Shown here piece by piece: positions 33,165 to 43,356 of a stretch of DNA of 49,625 bases (positions within the stretch are counted from its first letter, which is position 1; every line of letters starts with the position of its first letter). This DNA is from Clostridia bacterium (GTDB lineage Bacteria > Bacillota > Clostridia > Lachnospirales > CAG-274). A program made the translations under genes and the position numbers. The stretch is from assembly GCA_030524425.1 (NCBI GenBank), contig JAUNGN010000018.1, positions 1-49,625 on the forward strand, in the 5' to 3' direction. The notes below the pieces were generated by a model, which made no database searches, was not told the DNA's origin, and saw only the letters and a program-made list of their open reading frames with translations.

Positions 33165-33425
33165 ATGCAGTATACATACAAAAATCAAGGTGTTTGTTCA
33201 AGAGAAACTATAGTTGATATAGATGAAAACACTCATGTTATAAATGATGTTAAAGTTGTAGGCGGCTGTGACGGAAATTTGCAGGGAGTTAGCGTGTTAT
33301 TAAAGGGAATGAAGGCTGAGGATGCGATTTCAAGAATGTCAGGTATTAAGTGCGGATTTAAACAATCATCATGTCCTGATCAGGTATCCAAGGCATTAGA
33401 AGCGGCTTTAAGTAAATTAAAGTAA
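33165..33425 (+). CDS. TSCPD-domain protein (TIGR03905-like)
   Basis: The 86-residue protein fits the small TSCPD family: YKNQGVCSRETIVDID near the N-terminus, VVGGCDGNLQGV, and the CGFKQSSCPDQVSKAL block that gives the domain its name (S-C-P-D). A similar domain is found at the end of class II ribonucleotide reductases. The function of stand-alone members is unknown. AGGAGG stands 8 bases before the start. Confidence 0.9.
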   Translation: MQYTYKNQGVCSRETIVDIDENTHVINDVKVVGGCDGNLQGVSVLLKGMKAEDAISRMSGIKCGFKQSSCPDQVSKALEAALSKLK

Positions 33426-33442
33426 TTTATAAATAAAAGTCT

Positions 33443-33496
33443 AAAAGCCTTTGCTTGTTCATATAATGCAATAAGTGTTGAACAAGGAGGGCTTTT
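33443..33496 (+). promoter_or_regulatory. Hairpin enclosing the spoIIID ribosome binding site
   Basis: AAAAGCC (33443-33449) pairs with GGCTTTT (33490-33496) and CTTGTTCA (33454-33461) with TGAACAAG (33479-33486), giving 15 bp with an internal loop. The spoIIID AAGGAGGG (33484-33491) lies in the 3' arm. The hairpin may end the TSCPD transcript and also hide the spoIIID start signal in readthrough RNA. The loop holds CATATAAT (33460-33467), a candidate sigma-E-like -10; transcripts starting there would lack the 5' arm. Confidence 0.6.
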
Positions 33497-33499
33497 CTT

Positions 33500-33760
33500 A
33501 TGAGGGCCGATATAGCAGAAAGATGTATGGAGATAGGTAAATATATTTGTGAAACCAAGAAAACAATCAGGGCAGTAGCAAAGGTATGGGGGATATCAAA
33601 ATCTACATGCCATAAGGATTTGGTTGACAGATTACCTAAGGTTGATTCCGAGCTGGCTGAGAAAGTAAGAGTAATACTTGCATACCACAAGGCACAAAGA
33701 CACATATTAGGAGGAAAGGCAACTGCTGAAAAATGGAAAAGAGTGAACAGTGAAAAGTAG
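33500..33760 (+). CDS. spoIIID: Sporulation regulator SpoIIID
   Basis: The 86-residue mother-cell DNA-binding protein has a helix-turn-helix (TIRAVAKVWGISKSTCHKDLVDRL, about 22-45) and a basic C-terminal helix (AYHKAQRHILGGKATAEKWK) that contacts the minor groove. In Bacillus and clostridia it represses and activates sigma-E genes during sporulation. Its presence marks the host as a spore-former or a recent descendant of one. Its RBS is AAGGAGGG, 8 bases upstream. Confidence 0.96.
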   Translation: MRADIAERCMEIGKYICETKKTIRAVAKVWGISKSTCHKDLVDRLPKVDSELAEKVRVILAYHKAQRHILGGKATAEKWKRVNSEK

Positions 33761-33840
33761 ACATTGTGTAAAACTGATTTAATGTAATAATGAATCGGGT
33801 TTTCAATAGATAAATTCTTTGTATATTTATTAACAAAGTC

Positions 33841-33869
33841 TTGACAAAGTACAGACATAATAGTAGAAT
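33841..33869 (+). promoter_or_regulatory. Promoter for flavodiiron protein
   Basis: TTGACA at 33841-33846, a 17-base spacer and TAGAAT at 33864-33869, 45 bases before the start codon. Confidence 0.72.
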
Positions 33870-33914
33870 AAAATGTAATTAATAATTGTTATTACAGAAG
33901 AGAGGAAGACATAA

Positions 33915-35114
33915 ATGTATTGTGTAAGAAAAGTTGCAGATGACATATTTTGGGTAGGCGGAAGTGACAGGAGAATTAATTTATTTGAGAATATTTTTCC
34001 TGTTCCAAGAGGTGTTTCTTATAATTCTTATTTAATAATGGATGAGAAAACTGTGCTTATGGATACGGTTGACTATGCAATAAGCAGAGAATTTATTGAA
34101 AACCTTACTTATGTGTTAAATGGAAGAAGCCTTGATTACATTGTTGTTAATCATATGGAGCCTGATCATTGTGCGGTAATAGGTGACTTGATTTTAAGAT
34201 ACCCTGATGTTAAGTTAATTGGAAATGCAAAGACTTTCCAGATGGTTAATCAGTTCTTTGAGGGTATGAGTTATGAATCTGTTACAGTCAAAGAGGGTGA
34301 CACCTTTAACACGGGTAAGCATAATCTTAACTTTGTTATGGCGCCTATGGTACATTGGCCTGAGGCAATGGTTACATTTGATGATGTAAGCGGTATATTG
34401 TTCTCTGCTGATGCATTTGGTACATTTGGTGCTTTAGATGGTACTATTTTTGCTGATGAGGTTGATTTTGACAGAGACTGGCTTGATGATGCAAGAAGAT
34501 ATTATACCAATATTGTAGGTAAGTATGGTGCTCAGGTGCAGACTTTATTAAAAAAGGCCGCAGCTCTTGATATTAAGATTATTTGTCCTTTACATGGTCC
34601 TATATGGAGAGAAAACTTAGGATACATTATTGACAAGTATAATAAGTGGAGCAAATATGAGCCTGAGAATAAGGGCGTAATGATTGCTTATGCATCTATG
34701 TACGGAAATACTGAAAATATGGCAAATGTACTTGCAAATACACTTGCAGAAAAGGGTGTTAATAACATAAGAGTATATGATGTTTCCAATACACATATTT
34801 CTCAGCTTATTTCAGAAAGCTTTAAGTATAGTCATATTGTACTTGCTTCTCCAACTTATAATGGCGGAGTTTATCCGATTATGGAGAATTTTATAGCTGA
34901 TATGAAAGCTCTTAACATTCAGAACAGAACAGTTGCTGTTATGGATAACGGTACGTGGGCTGTAACGGCAGGTAAGCAGATAGTTAAAGAAATAAGTGAA
35001 ATGAAAAATATGACTGTTATTGAAAAGGTATTTTCAGTTAAGTCAGCAATAGCAAACAGCCAAATTTCTGAATTTGAAGAATTTGCTGATATGATAATTG
35101 AAGCACTTAATTAA
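33915..35114 (+). CDS. fprA: Flavodiiron protein (O2/NO reductase)
   Basis: The 399-residue protein has an N-terminal metallo-beta-lactamase-like diiron domain with ligands H80-x-E82-x-D84-H85, H146, D165 and H226, and a C-terminal flavodoxin domain (about 253-395; YASMYGNTENMA, SPTYNGGVYP, NGTWAVTAGK). In anaerobes it reduces oxygen to water, or nitric oxide, to protect the cell. No rubredoxin or rubredoxin reductase is fused or adjacent, so electrons must come from elsewhere. It is monocistronic. Confidence 0.95.
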   Translation: MYCVRKVADDIFWVGGSDRRINLFENIFPVPRGVSYNSYLIMDEKTVLMDTVDYAISREFIENLTYVLNGRSLDYIVVNHMEPDHCAVIGDLILRYPDVKLIGNAKTFQMVNQFFEGMSYESVTVKEGDTFNTGKHNLNFVMAPMVHWPEAMVTFDDVSGILFSADAFGTFGALDGTIFADEVDFDRDWLDDARRYYTNIVGKYGAQVQTLLKKAAALDIKIICPLHGPIWRENLGYIIDKYNKWSKYEPENKGVMIAYASMYGNTENMANVLANTLAEKGVNNIRVYDVSNTHISQLISESFKYSHIVLASPTYNGGVYPIMENFIADMKALNIQNRTVAVMDNGTWAVTAGKQIVKEISEMKNMTVIEKVFSVKSAIANSQISEFEEFADMIIEALN

Positions 35115-35138
35115 AGTATAAAAATCTTTCGGTATTAT

Positions 35139-35196
35139 AAACTGATCTTCAAAAGTTAAATCTCAAAAAATTTAACTATTGCAGGTCAGTTTTTTA
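35139..35196 (+). terminator. Terminator after flavodiiron gene
   Basis: The outer 9-bp stem (35139-35147 with 35184-35192, one wobble) encloses an inner AGTTAAAT/ATTTAACT hairpin and is followed by a T-run to about 35195. Confidence 0.8.
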
Positions 35197-35261
35197 GTGC
35201 TTAAAAAATGTATTTTGTATAAAAAATTACTAAAAAATCTAAAAAAATTTAAAAAAATATA

Positions 35262-35290
35262 TGGAAAATATATGAATGCTGTGATATAAT
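35262..35290 (+). promoter_or_regulatory. Probable promoter for pgi
   Basis: TGGAAA at 35262-35267, a 17-base spacer and TATAAT at 35285-35290. It is preceded by an A-tract-rich stretch (35221-35260), a likely UP-like or bent element for strong expression. Confidence 0.55.
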
Positions 35291-35323
35291 CAAAGTATAA
35301 AATAATATGGAGGTATACATAAA

Positions 35324-36664
35324 ATGGGCATAACATTAAAATTAAACGGTATTAAGAATTTTGTAAGAGAAGATGAGCTTCCTAAGATTGAGCCGGCTGT
35401 TAAAATGGCAAGTGACCTTTTATATTCAGGCAAGGGTGCAGGCAATGACTTTATTGGCTGGGTTAATCTTCCTTTTGATTATGACAAGGAAGAATTTGCA
35501 AGAATGAAGGCGGCAGCCAAGAAGATTCAGTCTAACAGTGAAGTTCTTGTAGTTATTGGTATAGGTGGTTCTTATCTTGGCGGAAGAGCTGCGTTAGACT
35601 TTATTAACGGCAACAATTACAACAATAAAAAGCATCCCGGCTTACCTGACATTTACTTTGTAGGCAACAGTATCAGCTCTGACTATTTAAGTGATATTAT
35701 TGAAATGATTGGGGACAGAGATTTCTCTATTAATGTTATTTCAAAGTCAGGAACAACTACTGAGCCTGCCATTGCTTTCAGAATTTTCAAGAAGATGATT
35801 GAGGATAAGTATGGCAAGGAGGGTGCTAAGGAAAGAATTTTTGCTACAACCGATAAGGCAAGAGGTGCTTTAAAGTCACTTGCTGACCAGGAGGGTTATG
35901 AAACATTTGTAATTACTGATGATATTGGCGGCAGATTTTCTGTTTTGACTCCTGTTGGTATTTTACTTATGGCTGCGGCAGGAATTGATGTTGACGCTGT
36001 AATGCAGGGTGCGGCAGATGTTGCTGCACAGTATAAGAATGACGACCTTATGAATAATGACTGCTTAAAGTATGCAGCATTGAGAAATATATTATACAGA
36101 AAGGGCAAGGGTATTGAAATTCTTGCTAACTATGAGCCGTCACTTACTATGTTTGGTGAGTGGTACAAGCAGCTTTATGCCGAGTCAGAGGGCAAGGATC
36201 AGAAGGGTATTTTCCCTGTAAGTGCTAATTTCTCAACTGATTTACATTCTATAGGTCAGTTTATACAGGATGGTTCAAGAAACTTATTTGAAACAGTTTT
36301 ATGGGTTGAAAATGCGAAAAAGGATATAGTTATTGAGGCTGATGATGAAAATCTTGACGGTCTTAATTTCCTTGCTGACAAGAGTATTCAGTATGTTAAT
36401 TCAAAGGCTTACGGCGGTACGTTCTTAGCTCACGTTGACGGCGGTGTGCCAACTATGGTTATTGAAATTGAAAAGGCTGACGCTTATCACTTTGGTCAGT
36501 TGGTTTATTTCTTTGAAAAGGCTCTTGCTATCAGCGGATATCTTTTAGGTGTTAATCCATTTGATCAGCCCGGTGTTGAGGCTTATAAGAAGAATATGTT
36601 TGCACTTTTAGGCAAGCCCGGTTATGAGGAGCAGAAGGCTGAACTTGAGGCAAGATTAAAGTAA
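35324..36664 (+). CDS. pgi: Glucose-6-phosphate isomerase
   Basis: The 446-residue enzyme interconverts glucose 6-phosphate and fructose 6-phosphate. SIS-fold motifs are clear: [49 protein letters not shown], the catalytic E/H region [26 protein letters not shown], and the C-terminal [12 protein letters not shown]. The length is usual for Firmicutes. GGAGG precedes the start. Frequent AAG, CTT and GGC codons suggest high expression. Confidence 0.97.
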   Translation: MGITLKLNGIKNFVREDELPKIEPAVKMASDLLYSGKGAGNDFIGWVNLPFDYDKEEFARMKAAAKKIQSNSEVLVVIGIGGSYLGGRAALDFINGNNYNNKKHPGLPDIYFVGNSISSDYLSDIIEMIGDRDFSINVISKSGTTTEPAIAFRIFKKMIEDKYGKEGAKERIFATTDKARGALKSLADQEGYETFVITDDIGGRFSVLTPVGILLMAAAGIDVDAVMQGAADVAAQYKNDDLMNNDCLKYAALRNILYRKGKGIEILANYEPSLTMFGEWYKQLYAESEGKDQKGIFPVSANFSTDLHSIGQFIQDGSRNLFETVLWVENAKKDIVIEADDENLDGLNFLADKSIQYVNSKAYGGTFLAHVDGGVPTMVIEIEKADAYHFGQLVYFFEKALAISGYLLGVNPFDQPGVEAYKKNMFALLGKPGYEEQKAELEARLK

Positions 36665-36682
36665 TTAGAATTTATTAAGTTT

Positions 36683-36718
36683 AAGGCAGTTTCCGATTTT
36701 TGGAGACTGCCTTTGATT
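36683..36718 (+). terminator. Terminator after pgi
   Basis: There is a 12-bp stem with one wobble (36683-36694 with 36702-36713) and a 7-nt loop, followed by a short T-containing tail. Confidence 0.85.
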
Positions 36719-36726
36719 TTTATAAT

Positions 36727-36754
36727 GAAAATGGGAGCCTTGTTAGCTCCCATT
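36727..36754 (-). terminator. Terminator of the lipoprotein gene
   Basis: There is a 9-bp stem (36730-36738 with 36746-36754) and a 7-nt loop. Read on the minus strand it is followed by TTTTCA, and it lies 28 bases after the lipoprotein stop. Confidence 0.75.
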
Positions 36755-36781
36755 AGCTTTGATAAATTTAATTTTTACAGA

Positions 36782-37012
36782 TTAGTTAGCTGCAGCTTCA
36801 GTTGCGGCTTCGAGGTCGGCTTCACCGTCAGTAGCCTCGGTTTCTTCCTCGGCTGTTTCTTCCTCAACAGCTTCCTCTGTAGTTTCCTCAACAGATTCTT
36901 CAGCTGGTGTAGTGTTGTCTTCAACAGCATTTCCTGTTGTATCTGCACCACAACCCATAAGAGATAAACTCATTACACCTACAACTGCTGCCATCATAAC
37001 AAATTTCTTCAT
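36782..37012 (-). CDS. Small Glu/Thr-rich lipoprotein
   Basis: The 76-residue protein has a type II signal peptide (MKKFVMMAAVVGVMSLSLMGC; lipobox L-M-G-C, Cys21) and a mature part made almost entirely of Glu, Thr, Ala and Asp (repeated EE-T/A-x units). It would be a short, highly acidic, disordered surface lipoprotein. No domain is recognised. Its start codon lacks a nearby ribosome binding site; the only one is 38 bases upstream. Confidence 0.8.
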   Translation of the reverse strand: MKKFVMMAAVVGVMSLSLMGCGADTTGNAVEDNTTPAEESVEETTEEAVEEETAEEETEATDGEADLEAATEAAAN

Positions 37013-37020
37013 AATACTCA

Positions 37021-37056
37021 GTCAATTAGCCTATATGTAATTGACCTTCGCCTCCT
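37021..37056 (-). promoter_or_regulatory. Distant ribosome binding site plus hairpin before lipoprotein start
   Basis: On the minus strand a consensus AGGAGG (37051-37056) stands 38 bases before ATG 37012. Between them GTCAATTA (37038-37045) and TAATTGAC (37021-37028) can pair, which would shorten the effective spacing to about 13 bases. Confidence 0.5.
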
Positions 37057-37087
37057 TTGAAATAAATAATTTTTTTGTTACAATTAC

Positions 37088-37115
37088 ATTTTATTCTTTT
37101 TTTGCAATTTGTCAA
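37088..37115 (-). promoter_or_regulatory. Promoter for the lipoprotein gene
   Basis: On the minus strand: TTGACA (37110-37115), a 16-base spacer and TAAAAT (37088-37093). Confidence 0.65.
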
Positions 37116-37197
37116 TATATATTTGTGTTTTTTTTAACCAAAAATTTACATAAATTTGACAAACAGTGAAAATAAGATATTTTTATATAGAAATTTG

Positions 37198-37225
37198 TTG
37201 ACTTAAAAAATTATAATGATAAAAT
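37198..37225 (+). promoter_or_regulatory. Promoter for GH43 gene
   Basis: TTGACT at 37198-37203, a 16-base spacer and TAAAAT at 37220-37225, 41 bases before the start. Confidence 0.6.
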
Positions 37226-37265
37226 AATGATAAAATGAATTTGTTTTTATAAACAGGAGGTTATT

Positions 37266-38777
37266 ATGAAATATAAAAATCCCGTACACAGAGGCTTTTT
37301 CCCTGATCCGTCAATAATAAGGGTGGGAGAAGATTATTATAAAGTTAACTCAAGTTTTCAGTATTTCCCTGCAATTCCAATATCCCATTCCAAGGATTTG
37401 GTACACTGGGAGCTTATTGGTCACGCCATTACCGAAAGCAAATATTTAGATTTAAGCGAAACTTTGGATTCAAGAGGAATATGGGCACCTGATATATCAT
37501 ATTATAATGGTAAGTTTTACATATTTGCAACATTAAGGCATAATTCACAAGACCCTGATGTCAGTCCTATGAGAAGTCAGCTTGTAATGACTGCAGACAA
37601 GCCCGAAGGTCCTTACAGTAAGCCGGTTGTGCTGCCTGTTGATAACATTGACCCGTCACATTTTGTGGATGATGACGGGAAGCATTATATGATTATTGCT
37701 CCTGCAATTACAATTGTGCCTCTTAATGATGAATGTACAGAAGTTGCAGGAGAAATAAAACAGGTATGGGCAGGTACGGGCGAAAGATGCTCGGAAGGTC
37801 CCCATATACTGAAAAAGGACGGCTGGTATTATGCAATAGTGGCAGAGGGCGGTACAGGCTATGGTCATGGTATCAATATTGCAAGGAGCAGAAGTTTATA
37901 CGGACCTTATGAGGAATGCCCATACAATCCTGTTTTAAGACAAACAGATCCTAATGCACCTATTCAAAGAAGCGGTCATGGTGATTTGGTGGAAACACAA
38001 AATGGTGAGTGGTGGTGTACTTATCTTTGCGGCAGACCTAATGGAGGACATTATACAACCATGGGAAGAGAAACAGGTCTTGACCCGGTAAAATGGACTG
38101 ATGACGGCTGGTTTGTAATAAATGACAGAAAACCAAGTGTTGAGCAGAATATGCCTGATTTGCCTGTTGTGAAATATGATAAAAATACATATTACGACTT
38201 TTCTAAGGGTGAAATTTCCCTTGACTGGGAGTGGGTCAGAAATCCTGACAATAAAAACTGGGCTTTTGAAAACGGATGTCTTAAAATAAATGCACAAAAA
38301 GGCTGGCTGTACAATGTGACAGCTAAAAACACCTTGGTAAGACGTGAACAGGAGCTGAGCTATAGCGCTGAAACTAAGGTTATGTTTAATCCAACGGAGA
38401 AAGGACAGCAGGCAGGTCTGACCTGTTATTATTCAACAGTAAGCTACATCCGCTTTGGTGTGTGCAGTGAAGGTATTGAACTTGTCATTAACAGAAATAA
38501 TGGAGAAGAAAGAATTGCTGTTATAACAGATATATATTTTGGTGAAGTATATTTGAGAGTTGCTGTAAAAGGGCAGAACAGAACCTTTTATTACAGTCTT
38601 GACGGCAATAGCTGGAAAGCAGCCGCTATGCTTACAAATTGTATTTATTTGTGTGATGAGGGTGTACCTGAGGATAAAAAGCGTCATACGGGCACTTTGG
38701 TTGGTATATATGCATTAGGCGGTGACAGTAATAATGTTGTTCCTGCATATTTCAGTTATTTTAAGTATGAGGATTGA
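37266..38777 (+). CDS. Glycoside hydrolase family 43 (beta-xylosidase/arabinofuranosidase type)
   Basis: The 503-residue enzyme has a five-bladed propeller with the GH43 catalytic acids D14 (FFPDPS), D129 (NIDPSHFVDDDG) and E177 (CSEGPH). A C-terminal beta-sandwich (about 305-503) of the type attached to xylosidases follows. There is no signal peptide, so it acts on imported oligosaccharides in the cytoplasm. It is not next to a transporter or regulator. AGGAGG precedes the start. Substrate specificity (xylan or arabinoxylan fragments) is inferred from the family. Confidence 0.92.
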   Translation: MKYKNPVHRGFFPDPSIIRVGEDYYKVNSSFQYFPAIPISHSKDLVHWELIGHAITESKYLDLSETLDSRGIWAPDISYYNGKFYIFATLRHNSQDPDVSPMRSQLVMTADKPEGPYSKPVVLPVDNIDPSHFVDDDGKHYMIIAPAITIVPLNDECTEVAGEIKQVWAGTGERCSEGPHILKKDGWYYAIVAEGGTGYGHGINIARSRSLYGPYEECPYNPVLRQTDPNAPIQRSGHGDLVETQNGEWWCTYLCGRPNGGHYTTMGRETGLDPVKWTDDGWFVINDRKPSVEQNMPDLPVVKYDKNTYYDFSKGEISLDWEWVRNPDNKNWAFENGCLKINAQKGWLYNVTAKNTLVRREQELSYSAETKVMFNPTEKGQQAGLTCYYSTVSYIRFGVCSEGIELVINRNNGEERIAVITDIYFGEVYLRVAVKGQNRTFYYSLDGNSWKAAAMLTNCIYLCDEGVPEDKKRHTGTLVGIYALGGDSNNVVPAYFSYFKYED

Positions 38778-38826
38778 TTATAAATATATTAATAAAAGGG
38801 TAATAATGGGTTTTGTTTTATAAATT

Positions 38827-38850
38827 TTTTTGTTAGGCAACTAACAAAAA
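38827..38850. promoter_or_regulatory. Perfect 10-bp inverted repeat, possible operator
   Basis: TTTTTGTTAG (38827-38836) and CTAACAAAAA (38841-38850) are separated by GCAA. No T-run follows, and the site lies 13 bases before the -35 box of the next gene, so a regulator-binding site is as likely as a terminator for the GH43 gene. Confidence 0.45.
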
Positions 38851-38863
38851 GTAAACATTGGTG

Positions 38864-38892
38864 TTGAAATTTCGAAAGTTTTGTATTATAAT
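38864..38892 (+). promoter_or_regulatory. Promoter for the dehydratase activase-like gene
   Basis: TTGAAA at 38864-38869, a 17-base spacer and TATAAT at 38887-38892, 55 bases before the start codon. Confidence 0.75.
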
Positions 38893-38947
38893 ATACTGTA
38901 GAATTTTGTATATTTAAGTAAACAGGTAATATAGAGGGAGAGTTTTT

Positions 38948-41900
38948 ATGATAAAATACAAAACAGGTGTTGACATTGGCTCAACTACTATTAAGCTAGT
39001 TGTTCTTGATGAAAATAATAATATTGTATTTAAAGATTACAGACGTCATCGCTCCAACATACAGGAAACTCTTTTAGGTCTTATTAAGGATGCTAAGGAG
39101 TCAATAGGTAATGTTACCTTTTCTGCTATGATTACAGGCAGCGGAGGACTTTCAATATCAGAGTGGATAGGCATACCTTTTATTCAGGAGGTTGTGGCAG
39201 TATCAAATGCCATTGATTATGTGGCACCCCAGACTGATGTTGCTATTGAAATCGGCGGAGAGGACGCCAAAATTATATATTTTGCAGGCGGTATTGAGCA
39301 GAGAATGAACGGCATCTGTGCCGGCGGTACAGGCTCCTTTATTGACCAGATGGCTTCTCTTTTACAGACTGATGCAACAGGTCTTAATGAGTATGCTAAA
39401 AATTATAATGTAATTTATCCTATTGCCGCAAGGTGCGGTGTTTTTGCAAAGACAGATATTCAGCCTTTAATTAATGAGGGTGCTGCTAAGTCAGATTTAG
39501 CTGTTTCAATATTCCAGGCAGTGGTTAATCAGACTATAAGCGGTCTTGCCTGCGGTAAGCCAATAAAAGGTAAGGTTGCCTTTCTAGGCGGTCCTTTACA
39601 TTTCCTTACGGAATTAAAGGCAAGGTTTATTGATGTGCTTAATTTAAGTGATGACGAGGTTATTGAGGTAGATAATTCTCATTTGTTTGCGGCAATGGGA
39701 AGTGCTTTATCATCAAATTGTGATGACAGCTTTGATTTTGATACATTAATTAAAAATCTCAGCGGTGAAAAGCATTTAACTATGGAGATTAACAGACTTG
39801 ACCCGCTTTTCAGCAATGAAGAAGAATATGAAAGGTTTAAAGAAAGGCATAATAAGGCTGTTGTTAAAAAGGGTGATCTTGACAGCTATAGAGGAAATGC
39901 CTTTTTAGGCATAGACTCAGGTTCAACTACATCAAAGTTAGCCCTTATAAGTGATGAGGGTGAGCTTTTATATTCATTTTATGCGGGAAATGAGGGCAAT
40001 CCCCTTAAACTGATTATGTCGGCATTAAAGCATATATATGAAATTATGCCTGAAGGCGTTGAAATTAAAAAGGCTTGTGTTACAGGCTATGGCGAAGGAC
40101 TTATAAAAGAGGCACTTATGGTGGACTTAGGTGAAATTGAAACCGTTGCACACTATAAGGCTGCTGCGTTTTTTGACCCTGAAGTAGATTTTATACTTGA
40201 CATAGGCGGTCAGGATATGAAGTGTATAAGGATTAAAGACGGTGTAATTGACAGTGTTCTTCTTAATGAAGCCTGTTCGGCAGGCTGTGGTTCTTTTATT
40301 GAAACCTTTGCAAAAAGTCTTAATTTAAGTGTTCAGGAGTTTGCAAGAGTTGCTTTGTTTGCAAAAAGTCCTATTGACCTTGGTTCAAGATGTACCGTAT
40401 TTATGAACTCAAGGGTTAAGCAGGCGCAAAAAGAGGGTGCAGAGGTGGCTGATATTTCTGCCGGTCTTGCGTATTCCGTAATTAAGAATGCTTTACAGAA
40501 GGTTATTAAGATTACTGACCCTACCGATATGGGCAAGCATATTGTAGTACAGGGCGGTACCTTCTATAATGAGGCTGTTTTAAGGAGCTTTGAGCTTATA
40601 TCTACAAGAGATGCAATTCGTCCCGATATAAGCGGTATTATGGGTGCCTTTGGTGCTGCTGTTATTGCAAGAGATAAGTATGTTGAAGGCGAAAAGTCTA
40701 CATTGCTTTCAAGTGAGGAATTGGATAAGCTTAATATAACTACAAGCTTTACAAGATGTAAGGGCTGCGGTAACAACTGCCTTTTGACTATTAATAAATT
40801 CAGCGGCAACAGACGCTTTATTTCAGGCAACAGATGTGAAAGAGGCCTTGGAAAAGATGCATCAACAGGCTGTGTGCCTAATCTTTTTGAATATAAGTAT
40901 AACAGGCTTTTCAATTATACTCCTATTCCTGCCGATAAGGCTAAAAGGGGTGTTGTAGGTATTCCGAGGGTTCTTAATATGTATGAGGATTATCCTCTTT
41001 GGTTTACATTCTTTACGGAGCTTGGATACAGTGTTAAGCTTAGTCCAAAAAGCAGCAGACAGGTTTATGAGCTTGGTATTGAATCCATTCCAAGTGAATC
41101 AGCCTGCTATCCTGCAAAGATTGTTCACGGTCATATAAAGAGCCTTATTGATGACGGTGTTAAGTTTATTTTCTATCCTTGTGTTGCTTATGAAAATAAG
41201 GAAATTGAAGATGCTGACAATAACTACAACTGTCCTATTGTAACAAGCTATCCCGAAAATATTAAAAATAATGTTGAGGAAATAAGAGAATTAAATATAA
41301 ATTTCAGAAATCCTTTCTTTAGTCTTAACAACGAGGATGTTCTTGTAAGAAGATTGCAGGAAGAATTTCCAGATATAGACAGCAAGGAAGTTGAAAGAGC
41401 AGCAAGGCTTGCCTATAGGGAACAACAAAATTTCAGAGAAGATATGAGAAAAAAGGGAGAAGAAACCCTTAAATTTATTGAGGACAATGATATGACGGGT
41501 ATTGTTATAGCAGGACGTCCATATCATATTGACCCTGAAATAAATCATGGCATTCCTGAAATGATTGTAAGCTATGGAGTAGCGGTATTTACAGAGGACA
41601 GCATTGCTCACTTAGGTGTTGACAAGGTGCCGAGACCTCTTAATGTAAGAGATCAGTGGGCATATCATTCCAGATTGTATGCTGCGGCAAGTTTTGTTAG
41701 GGATAAGAAGAATATTGAGCTTATTCAGCTTAACAGCTTTGGCTGTGGTCTTGACGCAGTAACTACTGACGAAGTACATGATATTTTATCAGCTGCAGGC
41801 AAGGTTTACACCCTTTTAAAAATTGATGAAGTAAGTAATTTAGGCTCAGCAAGAATAAGAATACGTTCACTTTTTGCCGCCCTTGAAGAAAGACGTCAGA

Positions 41901-43204
41901 AAAACTTTAAGCCTAAAAAGGCAGAAAGTAAAAAGGGCAGAGTAGTATTTACAAAGGATATGAAGAAAAATCATACTATTCTTATGCCCCAGATGTCACC
42001 TATTCATTTTGACATAGCAAAAGAGGCAATGAAGAATTGCGGCTATAATATTGTTCTTATGCCTGCCATTGACAGGGGTTGTATTGACATTGGCTTAAAG
42101 TATGTTAATAATGATGCCTGTTATCCTGCGCTTATTGTAGTAGGACAGCTTTTAAGAGCATTGCAGTCAGGAAAGTATGACCTAAATAATGTATCTGTAA
42201 TGATAAGCCAGACAGGAGGCGGATGCAGAGCCACAAACTATATCGGATTTATAAGACGTGCCCTTAAAAATGCAGGCTTTGAGCATATACCGGTAATTTC
42301 CGTTAATGCCGGAGGTCTTGAGAAAAATCCGGGATTTAAGATAACCCCAAAACTTGCAATAGGTCTTTTACAGTCTGTATTATACGGCGATTTGTTTATG
42401 AGAGTGCTTTATAAGACAAGACCTTATGAAAAGGTTAAGGGTTCTGCCGAGGCTCTTTATGAAAAGTGGAATGAGGTATGTAAAAAGGCTGTGCTAAGAA
42501 GAAGTCATTCAGAATTCAAGAAAATAGTAAATGCCATAGTTAAGGACTTTGATGAGCTGCCTCTTGATGAAAATATTGTTAAGCCAAAGGTTGGCGTAGT
42601 TGGTGAAATTCTTGTTAAATTTCACCCGACAGCAAACAATGATATTGTAACTCTTCTTGAAAAAGAGGGAGCAGAGGCCGTTGTACCTGATTTAATCAAT
42701 TTCTTTACTTATAGTCTTCAAAATAACAGGTACAAGGAAATGTATCTTGGTATGAAGCATAGAAATACGGTAATTGCCAATGCGGGTATTAAGTTTATAG
42801 AAGGCTACAGAAGATGTATGAGCGATGCTCTTGAAGCAAGCAAAAGGTTTGAAAGACCTATGGATATTGCTGAGCTTGCCGATATGGCTAAGGACATTGT
42901 AAGCCTTGGCAATCAGACAGGTGAGGGCTGGTTCTTGACAGCAGAGCTTTTAGAGCTTATACATAGCGGTGTTCTCAATAATATTTGTACACAGCCCTTT
43001 GCCTGCCTTCCTAACCATGTAACAGGCAAGGGTGTAATTAAGGAATTAAAGAGAAGAAATAAAAACAGTAATATTGTTGCCATTGACTATGACCCGGGCG
43101 CAAGTGAGGTTAATCAGGTCAACAGAATTAAGCTTATGTTAAGTGTTGCTGAAAAAAATCTTGCCAAGGAAAGGCTGGAGGCTGCAAGTACTAAGGAAGC
43201 ATAA
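38948..43204 (+). CDS. Giant 2-hydroxyacyl-CoA dehydratase activase-like protein
   Basis: The 1418-residue protein has two tandem BadF/BadG/BcrA/BcrD ATPase domains (about 5-260, [13 protein letters not shown]; and about 317-580, [14 protein letters not shown]). Each has a Cys-bearing cluster loop ([11 protein letters not shown] and [10 protein letters not shown]) of the activase type that holds a 4Fe-4S cluster. A Cys-rich linker ([10 protein letters not shown]) follows, then a DUF2229-like region ([14 protein letters not shown]) and a C-terminal HgdB-like component domain ([26 protein letters not shown]). Such fused proteins are common in clostridia and presumably couple ATP hydrolysis to low-potential electron transfer, but the substrate is unknown. 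It is monocistronic with a strong promoter and terminator. Confidence 0.88.
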   Translation: MIKYKTGVDIGSTTIKLVVLDENNNIVFKDYRRHRSNIQETLLGLIKDAKESIGNVTFSAMITGSGGLSISEWIGIPFIQEVVAVSNAIDYVAPQTDVAIEIGGEDAKIIYFAGGIEQRMNGICAGGTGSFIDQMASLLQTDATGLNEYAKNYNVIYPIAARCGVFAKTDIQPLINEGAAKSDLAVSIFQAVVNQTISGLACGKPIKGKVAFLGGPLHFLTELKARFIDVLNLSDDEVIEVDNSHLFAAMGSALSSNCDDSFDFDTLIKNLSGEKHLTMEINRLDPLFSNEEEYERFKERHNKAVVKKGDLDSYRGNAFLGIDSGSTTSKLALISDEGELLYSFYAGNEGNPLKLIMSALKHIYEIMPEGVEIKKACVTGYGEGLIKEALMVDLGEIETVAHYKAAAFFDPEVDFILDIGGQDMKCIRIKDGVIDSVLLNEACSAGCGSFIETFAKSLNLSVQEFARVALFAKSPIDLGSRCTVFMNSRVKQAQKEGAEVADISAGLAYSVIKNALQKVIKITDPTDMGKHIVVQGGTFYNEAVLRSFELISTRDAIRPDISGIMGAFGAAVIARDKYVEGEKSTLLSSEELDKLNITTSFTRCKGCGNNCLLTINKFSGNRRFISGNRCERGLGKDASTGCVPNLFEYKYNRLFNYTPIPADKAKRGVVGIPRVLNMYEDYPLWFTFFTELGYSVKLSPKSSRQVYELGIESIPSESACYPAKIVHGHIKSLIDDGVKFIFYPCVAYENKEIEDADNNYNCPIVTSYPENIKNNVEEIRELNINFRNPFFSLNNEDVLVRRLQEEFPDIDSKEVERAARLAYREQQNFREDMRKKGEETLKFIEDNDMTGIVIAGRPYHIDPEINHGIPEMIVSYGVAVFTEDSIAHLGVDKVPRPLNVRDQWAYHSRLYAAASFVRDKKNIELIQLNSFGCGLDAVTTDEVHDILSAAGKVYTLLKIDEVSNLGSARIRIRSLFAALEERRQKNFKPKKAESKKGRVVFTKDMKKNHTILMPQMSPIHFDIAKEAMKNCGYNIVLMPAIDRGCIDIGLKYVNNDACYPALIVVGQLLRALQSGKYDLNNVSVMISQTGGGCRATNYIGFIRRALKNAGFEHIPVISVNAGGLEKNPGFKITPKLAIGLLQSVLYGDLFMRVLYKTRPYEKVKGSAEALYEKWNEVCKKAVLRRSHSEFKKIVNAIVKDFDELPLDENIVKPKVGVVGEILVKFHPTANNDIVTLLEKEGAEAVVPDLINFFTYSLQNNRYKEMYLGMKHRNTVIANAGIKFIEGYRRCMSDALEASKRFERPMDIAELADMAKDIVSLGNQTGEGWFLTAELLELIHSGVLNNICTQPFACLPNHVTGKGVIKELKRRNKNSNIVAIDYDPGASEVNQVNRIKLMLSVAEKNLAKERLEAASTKEA

Positions 43205-43236
43205 TGCTTTGTAAAATGTGATAAAAATTTCAATTT

Positions 43237-43269
43237 AATGAGACTGCTTTTGTGCAGTCTCATTTTTTT
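43237..43269 (+). terminator. Terminator after activase-like gene
   Basis: There is an 11-bp stem AATGAGACTGC/GCAGTCTCATT (43237-43247 with 43254-43264), a 6-nt loop and a T-run to 43269. Confidence 0.9.
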
Positions 43270-43356
43270 GATAAAATATTAATTTTTGTGTTGAAATTTA
43301 TGCTAAAAAGGCTTACAATAATAATATCATTTTCAAAAGTTGCGGAGGTTAAGGCT

